Shown here: in pieces, positions 23,150-33,019 of the stretch
Numbering within the stretch: position 1 is the first letter of the stretch
How the letters are laid out: every line of letters begins with the position of its first letter
From: Gnetum montanum
Taxonomy: Eukaryota; Streptophyta; Gnetopsida; Gnetales; Gnetaceae
Assembly: GCA_015680685.1 (NCBI GenBank)
Contig: MNCI01005969.1
Location: forward strand, 312,726-376,725
Length of the DNA stretch: 64,000 nucleotides
Reading direction: 5' to 3'
Made by a program: the position numbers and the translations under genes
Notes under the pieces: model-generated
The model's database searches: none
Told to the model about the DNA's origin: nothing
The model's input: the letters and a program-made list of their open reading frames with translations, nothing else

Positions 23150-23950
23150 TGCATGGGTCGCAATATCGCGTCCGCTGTGATATCACATCATCCCCCATGA
23201 TATCACAGTGCGCCACCATATCTATAAATAAGAGGCAGCTCTTCCTTGTTTCTCATTCTAGGCTTAGACTGTAGTGAAACTCTGGCAGTTTGATCTCTCC
23301 AGAGATAGAATATTTTCCATGTGCCTGCAGTAGGAACTCCAAAGTGAATGGATCTTTATTCGAGCAGACATTGTACCTGAACACAAGTTTGTGTACGGTA
23401 ATAAAGATGAACTTCTTGGATAAACCTTGCAGTGCATGGAATAGGCTAATTAGGATTTTATTTACTGTTATTTACTATTTATCCTTTAAATGCTTTATTA
23501 GTTATCAAACCTTTCTCAACCCTTCTCTCCTAGTTAAGTGCCTCAGTACGACCGCTTCAAGCACGCGCGTTACGCTTGGTGATCCCAGCAATGATTAGCA
23601 TTTGGTAACCAAGGTTGCATCGGTTTAGGGTGTGAACGGTAAGTGGGAACAGATGCTGGCGCTAGGTTAATTAAGGCTTAGATTAGTTAGTTAAAGTTAG
23701 CCAATTAGTCTCTTCAACCCTTCACCTCTCAGCATAGGAGATAAAACATAAAAGACTATAAAAATCATATACCTCAGACTTACTTAACCATACACCATGA
23801 CAAATACAAGTAAGTCTGGGAAGACAATGAATAATTAACCTTAAGTGTTCCATGAGGTGTATAGGCATTTAGTCTACAGAGTTCGACTGGATCGCGTGTG
23901 CTACGCTCGTATTCGTATGGTTGAGTGTAGGGGTACCTCGCCACTCATCA
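23150..23950 (+). mobile_element. F3 3' LTR
   Basis: Matches the 5' LTR from its GATATC-rich U3 to the CTCATCA end, lacking about the first 25 bases because of the misassembly at 23105-23149. In about 110 bases of U3/R there are eight differences from the 5' LTR, seven of them transitions. It is followed by TTTCC (23951-23955). Confidence 0.85.
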
Positions 23951-23955
23951 TTTCC

Positions 23956-24618
23956 CAAGTGCCCGCAGCAAGTGTGAGAAAGGTGTATGGCTCTTTATTC
24001 GAGTGCTAATGTACCTGAGCCCATTGGCATGAGCGAAAATAAAGATGAGCTTTTTGAATATTCCTTGCAGCATTTGGATTTAATTACTTAAGCATTAAAA
24101 CACTTTAATATTTCGATGTTTTAAGCATTCCAAAGTCCTTTATTATTATCGCTTTATTTTTATTGTCCTTTTCATATTTTATGAGAACCATAGGCACAAC
24201 CATCTCGAACATATATCAAGCACTTGGTAACCCAGTGATGCTTAACATCTGGTAACCCAGTAGTGGTTAGGATATGCTTAGGATGTGCATAGAAGATGGG
24301 ATTGGTTGCTTATGTTAGGGAGAGTTAAGCGATAGAGTAGAACTATTACAAATTACACAACTTTCCATTTCTACATTAAAAGAGTTCGACCTTTAAAGAT
24401 AAAAAGAAAACTGATAAAAATCATTTGCCTCAATCTCTCTCAACCATCACTTTAGAATATCATAGGTGAGATTGGGAAGACAACAACCATTCTAACTAAG
24501 GTTTTGCTAGCTAGAATTTGGTGTACGTAAGTGCTTGCAGTCTACAGAATTCAATCAAGTTGTGCATGAATGCCTGTGATTTGTATGGTTAGGCATAGGG
24601 GTACCTCACCACTCATCA
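23956..24618 (+). mobile_element. F1 5' LTR, right part
   Basis: Continues the F1 LTR exactly where 17192 stopped (CAAGTGCCCGCAGCA). It contains AATAAAGATGAGC near 24041, CCTTGCAGC, two GGTAACCCAGT copies and the CTCATCA end. It aligns throughout with 36330-36997. Confidence 0.85.
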
Positions 24619-24619
24619 T

Positions 24620-24639
24620 TGGCACCATTACCAGGGACT
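24620..24639 (+). promoter_or_regulatory. Primer-binding site of F1
   Basis: TGGCACCATTACCAGGGACT follows the LTR after one T. It is a decayed tRNA-Asp-complementary site. Confidence 0.75.
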
Positions 24640-24829
24640 GCTAGTCTTACATGCACTATCTAGTCTTAGCAAGATCATCCTTCACTTTGTTGGAACAGAC
24701 CAGGATAATGAAATTTACGCACGCTAGGTTGCTTAAGTAAAAGGATAAGGCACACCAGTTTACTTGTTATCTAACATCAAAAATTTCTTCTTCTCACAGG
24801 CAAGACGGATCCAACCCACCAGTGCCGTA

Positions 24830-27290
24830 GGAATGTCGGGTGGTATATGCACATCCAGACGAATATATCCCTGACTTCACCTTTATCCTGCATCAAGATG
24901 AGCATCTGTGATGGTGAGACATGGAGGGCAACATTATATTACCTCTTGATCAATCAATTCCTAGAATGCTACTTCAAACTCTTGCCAAACTAGGCATTCA
25001 AGATCGTGGTGTGGAATACATAATGGAGGATCATGACTACCGAGACTATTTTCCAAATGAGGCACAACGTGTATGGGACCGACAACAAGTGGAATGCCAT
25101 GAACACATAAAGGAAAAATAGTTTAGTAATCCTTTATTCTTGTAGGACTCGCATGACGATGAGGAACCTATTTTTCACAATTCCCATTCGACCGAACCTC
25201 CTCTGATGCATCAGATCATCTAGTCCATCATTCAAAGTAAACAACCAAGAGATCGGGAGTCCCAAGATGATGAGGGATCATGCAAGAAAGATCATGGCAA
25301 AGGGAAAGATGGACATGAACATTAGGGTCTTCATCAGAGCACAGGAGGAGATCGACACCAAGGAGGTGACAATTCTTCTCCCTTGTCTCCATCTTCTCAT
25401 TCCACCTTATCTTCACCAAGTTTTGACTCCGATCGCAACCGTAGTAGGAAGGATCAAGGTGATGGTGATCGAAAAGATCGATGGGATTACAAGGACCGAC
25501 GAGGATGATGTGAGGGAAAGCGTGACCAATCACGCAAGTCTCACCATCAAGAAAGGAGAGGCAGCCAAAATTACCATAAACGTCATGGCCATCAATAGGA
25601 CTATAACTTGGATGAACCACTGCTAGCTACTCGAAGCATGCTTAACATAGCTGAGGCAATTCAAATACCCAATAGGCACTTCAAAGATAGTTGGATCAAG
25701 CACCTTGACATGAAAAATATCCCCAAATATGAAGAGGAATATAATTGTGATCCACAAACTCACTTGCAGGCATTTCATGATGCTTTCACCCTACAGAATA
25801 TAGACAATGATTGGCAAAAACTTAAGCTGTTCCCCCAAACACTAATTAAGGAAGCAGAAAACTAGTACTAGTCTTTGGAACCAGAATTAATCAAACGATG
25901 AAGTACGATACTAGAAATTTTCAATGATAAATACCAAACCTACTCCATAGTGGCTAATCTAAGACGACAAATTCAAGGGTGGAAATAGGGTGGTCATGAA
26001 CCCTTGGATGCAACCATGGGAAAATATTACTCATTATTATAATGATGCCCTAGTCATGGCTACTCTCAGCAGGAACAGCTCCGCCATATTATAGATGGAC
26101 TTCACTTTGAAACAAGAAAGACCCTCGGTGTTTACGCTCAAGGATGACTATCTAAATTAAGGGCCCATCAACTGCAGCGCCTCATTGAGTAGGTGGCCAA
26201 AGAGGAAGGGGAATTAAGGAAAAAAGAAAGTGCAGAAGAATATAATCGAGATCCTTCCATCTGAAAGAAGGAAGTTCAATTTTGTAAAGAGGAGGAAGAA
26301 TCACCACTAGATGTAGCAATGAACCAAAAAACCTTACCCATACAAAAATTTGCCTTTGAAATTTTGGCCAAGGTTGACAAGATGTGGGATTCTTTGGATG
26401 AAAGGTTCTAAAGTGTCCTAAAAATCATGGAGGAATCCAAAGAGCAAAGTAATGATCGAGATCAGTAGACGAGAAGAGAAGCTGAACATGCCTACCATAA
26501 AGGTAAGGGCAAAGTTGCTGCAGAAGAACAAGCTGCAAACTCTGACACAGAGGAGGATGATGGATGTAACATATGCCAGTACGAACATCCTAAGGGGTGT
26601 TGCCCAGTGGTGTCACATTTACAAGAGTCTGGGGTGTATGCGTTGAATCCTCATTTGGCAAAAAGGTAAAAACCCCAAAGATTTCCTTATCCACAAGGCA
26701 ATCCCAAGCAGTTCCACCAACAACAAGGATATTATCCAAGTGGAGTACCACTACAACCCTACAAGTATTACCAACAATGCCAATATCCACAATCGTGAGG
26801 GATGCCACCTCCAAGGCAGTAGTACCCTTACTGGTAGCCAAATCCTTATGGGTACTACATTCAACAACCTGTCTCCCCATGGGACTCTTCTAGTCACATG
26901 CCATTTCAAAATTATTACCTAACCCCCCCCCCCCCCCCCNNNNAATACTTTTGAACATAGTCTTCATCACCTAGGGGAAGAACTCACATCTATACTATCC
27001 TTCGTCACCTTTTCCTACCATACCTACTCATCAGCCCCCCACTCAACTACCTCCTGCTCCACCTATGTAGGAAGAGATACCACCACAGCCACAACAACAT
27101 AATGCCATGAGGGTTGTCAACTTACAACCATCTTCTCAGCCAAGTGGACTGGAATCAAAACCACAGAAACACCCTTTCTTCCAGCCCAATATCCCAAACA
27201 TACCTTCACATTCACCTATGGCCAGTGCCTCTAAACCTCCAATCATCTCCACCATTCAACCCTTCAATAAACCTTCAAGCCAAACACCCT
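24830..27290 (+). pseudogene. F1 gag and Pro/Gln-rich spacer (broken)
   Basis: Blocks in order: VVYAHPDEYIPDFTFILHQDE-like start, MEGNIILPLDQSIPRMLLQT, an Arg/Asp/His-rich linker (25270-25600), core SWIKHLDMKNIPKYEEEYN, WQKLKLFPQTLIKEAEN and FNDKYQTYS, then an Arg/Glu-rich helix. The zinc knuckle CNICQYEHPKGCCP (about 26567-26608) has C-x2-C-x3-H-x4-C spacing. A Gln/Pro/Tyr-rich stretch follows, interrupted by a C run and four N at 26923-26943. No good start codon remains, and stops occur throughout. Confidence 0.75.
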
Positions 27291-27690
27291 CCAAAGTACA
27301 AACCATTATGCTAACACATGTTGTGAAATACTGGATAAAGGCAGGTCATCTTTCTCAGAAATTGACTGATCTGGGGAGTCCCCTCATATACCTTCAAGTA
27401 GCAGGAAACAAGCCATGCAAAGCTCTCTTGGATTTGGGGTCAAGCATCAATTTGATTTCACACGATATGTACAAGACTTGGAACTTGTCCTTGATGAAGA
27501 AAAGCCACATTCGGCTTGAGTTGGCAAACCAATCCATAACTATTTCCTTGGGATTGGTAGAAGATACCGTGACCACCGTTTGTGGGTGGTCCTATCCTGC
27601 TGACTTTCTGGTCATCTGGGTTGATAATTACAAGGGGAATTTCCCAATCATAATGGGGAGAGCCTAGCTCCACACAATGGATGCACAATT
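27290..27690 (+). pseudogene. F1 protease
   Basis: Part of the open 27107-27667 frame. It starts IMLTHVVKYWIKAGHL and continues to KALLDLGSSINLISHDMY, where the DSG active site of relatives reads DLG. The region ends near WSYPADFLVIWVDN and IIMGRA-stop. The active-site change alone should abolish catalysis. Confidence 0.75.
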
Positions 27691-28289
27691 GGAACTCTGA
27701 GATCTTTCCCTTAAAATTTCAGAAGAAAATCCTTTCAGATAGATTGAGAATAAGCACGTTCCAAGCATTACGTACAGTGACTCCGGGTGTAACTGTGTGC
27801 AACAAATTTGGTCCGCTAAGTGGACATCTATTCAAGCATGCAGTTAGTGTGCTAAAGAATCATGGATTCAACGATGTCTATACGTAGTAGCCATGAATTA
27901 AGAAGGCACCCAATGGTTGACCGCTGACTCTAATAGCAGCACTCTATGCATGAAACCATCTGAGGGCCTTGTATGTGCCTATATGGAAAGCATGGATGAA
28001 TTGGAAAAGGTCCATCAACAAGTCTCCACTATTGATGACAGTGATGATTGGAGAAAGCTACAGATCCTTGAAAGCTTTTGACAAAAGCCCTTGGAATTGA
28101 AACCATTACCAGCCAATCTGGAGTATGCCTTCTTACAGAAAGGCAAGCCGGTAATCATCAATGCTACTCTTGCTCTTGAACAAAATAAGAGATTGCTAAA
28201 GATCTTGAACAACTGGATGGTTGCTTTTGCATGGTCATATCCTAAACTGACCAGAGTTGACCCTAGGGTATGCTAACATTGGATCTATA

Positions 28290-29570
28290 TCGACCCCTCT
28301 ATGAAGCCATGACAAGAGCCGTAAAGACAATTGAACCCCAAGTTGAAGAAGATCGTCAAGGATGAAATTGAACAATTGCTGAAAGCAGGGTTCATCTATT
28401 CTATTGTGGATAGTGAATGGGTTATCCCACTCATTATAATGCCAAAGAAGGGTGGAAAATGGAGAGTCTATATAGATTTCTGACTACTAAATATGGCAAC
28501 CTTCAAGGATCACTTCCCACTTCCATTTGTGGATCAAGTGTTGGATTCTATTGCAAGGCATTGTTACTATAGCTTTTTGGATGGTTATAGTGGCTATAAC
28601 CAAATCCAAATTGCACTCGAAGACTAGGCCAAGACAACATTTACAAGTCCCTGGGGGACTTTCGCATATAAGAAGATGCCCTTTGGCCTATGCAATGCAC
28701 CTGCAACATTCCAATGCCTTGTCCTCAACATCTTTCAATAATAAATTGGCAATGGGGTAGAAGTTTTGATGGATGACTTCTCTACCTATGGAGCAACATT
28801 TGAACAAGCCTTGGACTACCTTGAGCAAGTCTTAAAAAGATGTGTGGAAACAAATTTACAACTCAACTAGCAAAAGAGTCACTTAATGGTCCAAGAGGGC
28901 ACTGTTCTGGGGCATTGAATTTCACAAGTAGGGATTGGTGTAGATCCTGAAAAAATCAGGATCATCTAAGGAATCACCAGTCAACCAAGCACTATAAAAG
29001 ATGTATGATCATTCCTTGGACACATTAATTATTATCGATGCTTCATTGAGAATTTCTCGAAGATCGCCAAGCCGTTGGTGGAACTAACAAAGAAGGATGT
29101 TCCATTTGTCTGGACTAGGGAATGCAAGTCTACATTCCAAACACTAAAATAGAAACTCGTAGAGACTCCAATTCTATAGGCACTCGACTAGTTCATACCA
29201 TTTCACATCATGACGGAAGCATCTAATTATGCATTGGGAGCCATGCTCACATAGTTGGATGACCAACAATGTCCATATTACATCCACTATGCCAGTCGAA
29301 GCATTGTGGGTGCTCAACTTAATTACACCACCATCAAAAAGGAATTGATGGCGGTGGTGTTCGCCTTGGAAAAGTTCTAACACTATGTGCTTGGATACAA
29401 GGTGTTTGTACATACTGGACACAGTTCCATCTAGTTCCTTATGAATAAACCAACGGCAAGTCCCCGTATCATACGTTGGATCATGATCCTTCACGAATTT
29501 GATCTTACTATGGTGGACAAAAACGGAACTGAGAATGTGGTTGCTAACCACTTATCTCGGTTATGATAGG
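28290..29570 (+). pseudogene. F1 reverse transcriptase and RNase H
   Basis: RT blocks in order: IEQLLKAGFIYSIVDSEWV, MPKKGGKWRVYIDF, CYYSFLDGYSGYNQIQIA, TFTSPWGTFAYKKMPFGLCN, LMDDFSTYG (the catalytic DD pair) and [20 protein letters not shown]. RNase H follows: PFHIMTEASNYALGAML, YYIHYASRS, NYTTIKKELMAVVFALEKF and ENVVANHLSRL. About 16 in-frame stops were counted, eight of them TAG. The tether between protease and RT is 27690-28290. Confidence 0.85.
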
Positions 29571-29799
29571 ACAACACAGAGGAGGAGGAGCCACTCTTCA
29601 ACCAATTTCTAGATGAACTCCTCTTTGCTGGAGCAATCGCTAAGGAAACACCCACAAGATCAACTTGGTTTAGTGACATCCTTACTTATCTCTCAACACA
29701 AGAATTTCCAAAGGAGTGGAATCATCAGAAGAAACAACAGTTTCTTCATAGGGCCAAGCACTTCATGGAAATCAATAGACACCTTTACAAGGTGTGTGT

Positions 29800-30915
29800 A
29801 GATGGCTTGGTTCCATGGTGCATCCCTGATGAGGATAAACTATGCATCTTCAAGATGCTCATGAGGGCCCTTGTGGGGGCCACTATGATAGATGACACAC
29901 GGCCATTAAAATCCTGCTTGTAGGATATTATTGGCCTACACTCTTCTAAGATGCTCAATGGTTTGTCCGCTCCTATGAATGATGTTAGAGAGATGGTAGG
30001 ATGACAACATGAATGGAGGGACCTCAACAGTGGATCCAGCCACTAGAACGCTTCGATATTTGGGGCATAGACTTCATGGGTCCCATCACACCCATGTCCA
30101 ATAGAAAGGTGTATATCATCATCGCAGTAGACTACTATACCAAGTGGGTAGAGGCAGTAGCCATCACTGACTATTCCTCAACTACCACCACACGGTTTGT
30201 TTAATAGCATCGTGAACAGGTTTACGGTGCCACGTGCACTCATTTTGGATAATGGAATTGACTTTACGGGCAATACTTTTCATAAACTCATGTAGCACTT
30301 GGGGGTCGAACATAAATTTACAACACCCTATCACCCCCAAGTCAATGGGCAAGCTGAAGTCACAAATAGGGAGATTACAAAGATCCTAACTAGGACCATT
30401 AGCAAATATAGAAGGGATTGGAGCATGAAACTTAACAATGCCCTATAGGCCTATCATTTAACGTGGAAACTTCCTATAGGCTACTCTCCTTATGAGTTAG
30501 TGTACAAGAAACTACCAAAACTTTCAATTCAGGTAGAACTCCGAACACTATCCACTGCCAGTGACTTGGGACTTGACTTATCACTAGCACAATGAGAACG
30601 ACTTATCAACTTGAATGTGCTAGATGAGAATCGACTAGTAGCCCTATCATCAAATGAAATACACAAGGCCTATAATAAAAAACATCATGATCTTAGAATT
30701 TGAAAGATAACATTCCAACGTGGAGATAAGGTACTCTACTGGAACCCCACACATGTACCACAACGTACTAAGTTTTAAACATTGTGGGAGGGACCTTATA
30801 TTGTTTTTGAAACCTTTCCATCTGGGGCCCTACTTATCCACAAACCTGAGGATCCCACGAAAACATAGTTAGTCAATATGCAATAATTAAAACCCTTCCA
30901 CGAACTCCACTGAAC
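29800..30915 (+). pseudogene. F1 integrase (broken)
   Basis: The zinc-binding N-terminal part (29810-30010) is frameshifted. The core retains FDIWGIDFMGPI (first Asp), VDYYTKWVEAVA, ILDNGIDFTG (second Asp) and TPYHPQVNGQAEVTNREI (Glu). A C-terminal part with SPYELVYKKLPKLS, a coiled region and LWEGPYIVFETFPSGALLI then follows. There is no chromodomain, which fits Athila and not a chromovirus. F2 has lost this core. Confidence 0.8.
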
Positions 30916-31614
30916 CAGTGTTACTACCCTTTCATCACAAAGTCAACCTCATTCCATTTTTTGGGTCTCCTCCTTGCAGCTCAGTCATGGGGGAGATCAT
31001 CATTCATGCTAATAACCTCTACTGGCTCCTCAGTTGTTTTTAAAAGTTTTTGTTTTACACCTTTTTATTTTACAACATCGTTCATACATTTGACCATTCT
31101 TACTTACTTTTTTCTTTATTTATTTATTTATTTCTTTATTTATTTATTTCTATATGTATATATGTACTTATCTTTCAGCTATTTTCTACCTCTCATTAAT
31201 AAGTTGTCTTATTGTTAGAGGGCGTACTAGTGCAGTTGTTCCTCTTTGCGATGGTGCATATTATTGTTTGCCTATTATATCTAGTTCTTGCCTTAGCATT
31301 GCTATTCCAAGAAGTCATGTTATACTTTCATTTCATTTAATAGGCAATGAGTTCATGTCATCCACCCATCGACCCATTCCATGGTTTTCCTTATTTTGGA
31401 AATCTGCAATTCTTTTTCCATTAAAAAAAACTTTAATTAATTTGTGACTTGTGAAGTTCCAGACTTGGGGAGGACCCAATGGTTTGAACAAGGTGTGACT
31501 TCAAAGGGAATGCAACATTCTTCATACTTTTCTATTCCCTTGTCTACGAGAGTGTCCTCACGGACTACTTACCACTCCCATACCAGGAAGTTCATTGGCA
31601 ATTTGTCCTTACAT

Positions 31615-31662
31615 GGTGTGGTCCTCATCATTTGAAAAAAAAAAGAGGATTCAAAGTACACC
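31615..31662 (+). ncRNA. Conserved hairpin, F1 copy a
   Basis: Arms GGTGTGGTCCTC and GAGGATTCAAAGTACACC give TCCTC/GAGGA and GGTGT/ACACC, with a G-T wobble where F3 has G-C. Compared with F3, both sides of the inner stem changed together. Confidence 0.5.
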
Positions 31663-31704
31663 CTTTGGACCAAATGCATGTGAAACCACATGGGTCTTTG
31701 CATT

Positions 31705-31747
31705 GTGTGGTTCCCATACAAAAAAACATGGGAATTCAAAGCACACC
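31705..31747 (+). ncRNA. Conserved hairpin, F1 copy b
   Basis: Arms GTGTGGTTCCCAT and ATGGGAATTCAAAGCACAC form a perfect 7-bp inner stem (TTCCCAT/ATGGGAA) with a short A-rich loop, plus the outer GTGTG/CACAC. It lies 43 bp after copy a, a local duplication in F1 only. Confidence 0.55.
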
Positions 31748-32464
31748 GCTTAGACTGCCTCTAACAAGCTACAAGCACTAGTTATGGGACTTGTTTTGTG
31801 CCCTCTAACTCAGCCCCTTTTTCACTTCCTATCTCACACTCATGTTGGAATGGTGTTTGTTTGTGGGAGAATTCTTGTGCCTTAAAGGAATGGACTAGTC
31901 TTAGAATGTTGATGCAATGTCACTGAGCGTGGTTGGTTTTGGGTCTGAACTAAGGATGGCTCCTACCAAGTCACTTAATCACACACTTCACAAGGGATTT
32001 CATGTGACCAAACTTAGGAATTCCATTTCACTCCCTCTTCTCTCCATCATTTGCTTCCCATTACTCACCTCATTGCCAATTTTATGTGTTGATCATTTGT
32101 TGTGCCTTACTTGAACTCGTAAATTCTTCGGTTGGTTCTCATGATATGGGTATTAACTTGCAATAACCATTTGTTAACTATGGGGTCCACAGACTCCTAT
32201 GTTGATGATGTGCAAGGGCAACTGAGGCTAATTCCTACTATGGGGAGGACCCACTTACATATCCTTTGGTATCAATTGTTAATCTCCTTCCCCTTTGGTA
32301 TAATTCATCGATCATCTCCATTCTATCCATCGCATGGCTCTTCACCCACAAAGTTTCATCTTATGACATTCTCCTACCTTTGACTCTTCTTTTGATAAAA
32401 ATATTCCTTCCTCTTTCTATCAAATAGTTCTCTAGTCTCTAAGTTCTTACATCACCCCAACTTT

Positions 32465-32600
32465 GTGTTCCTTCATCGATCAACATAGGTCAACTAAGCT
32501 GAATAACTGCGTCAACTAGGCCCCGTATACGCATCCCCCTACATTTACGCAGCCTCATTTACATGGCCCCATTAACGTATGTCAAAAATCCTATATATAC
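32465..32600 (+). promoter_or_regulatory. Internal LTR-like promoter block of F1
   Basis: Carries CGTCAACTAGGCC (32510-32522), identical to the U3 of its own 3' LTR (36138-36150), plus ACATGGCC and ATTAACG words also found in F1 LTRs. They are followed by a TATA box CTATATATAC at 32591-32600. It lies about 420 bp before the aORF ATG. Confidence 0.6.
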
Positions 32601-32955
32601 CCACGTTGTGCCTTTAAAAACCCATTTGTTCACAAAGCAATGAGAGTTTTTCCATTTTCTCCGTCAAGTCTTCTTACCGAGCACATACCATTTCTACCGC
32701 GTGTCCCAATCCAACCATTCTTTCACCCTTTTGCTACCGGAGGCATGCTCTCAATCGTGGGGGGTGAGGTCTATAATTATTATGATTATCAATACTTAAC
32801 ACCTTTTAGGGAATAGACAAGAAAAAACAAAAACAACAAAACAACTATAAATGATAACTCAGTATGTTTTATTATTTTTTCTAACCCCTCAACTACACTC
32901 TAAGGAACCTAACAAGATGCACATGCTAGTGTCATAGCTTGGCCAAAATGAGAAG

Positions 32956-33019
32956 GTATATTATTACCATTTTGAGCAACTTATACACATTTTAATTCAT
33001 GGTTATGTTGTGACTGCAA
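32956..33019 (+). promoter_or_regulatory. Putative 64-nt intron before F1 aORF
   Basis: AAG/GTATATT at the 5' side, and TGACTGCAA immediately before ATG (33020). The acceptor AG of F3, F4 and F5 is AA here, so splicing would now fail at this exact site. Confidence 0.45.

Larger units (their letters stand above)
17193..23950 (+). mobile_element. Athila-like LTR element F3, innermost
   Basis: Youngest of the three nested elements. It sits in the F1 5' LTR between perfect TTTCC duplications (17188-17192 and 23951-23955). Two LTRs, PBS, gag and protease are readable. Pol beyond the protease is hidden by, or lost at, the N gap 21102-21853. The non-coding block, mini-intron and a fragment of aORF follow. 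Part of the 3' end is mis-assembled (23105-23149). Confidence 0.88.
30985..32955 (+). mobile_element. F1 post-pol non-coding block
   Basis: Begins with the polypurine-like TCATGGGGGAGAT (30985-30997) next to the end of pol. It contains a TTTATTTATTTA run (31110-31150), the conserved AGTCATG/CATCCACCCATC block near 31355, two hairpin copies (31615-31662 and 31705-31747), GGGGAGGACCCACTT (32242-32256), the LTR-like promoter block (32465-32600) and a second G-run TCGTGGGGGG (32755-32764). Small ORFs here are not conserved. Confidence 0.75.

Noticed and set aside
27681-29560. UAG read as Gln (stop-codon recoding) in F1 and F2 pol
   Set aside because: TGA and TAA stops and frameshifts are also common, and F3 and F4 use CAG normally; decay by C deamination explains it better.
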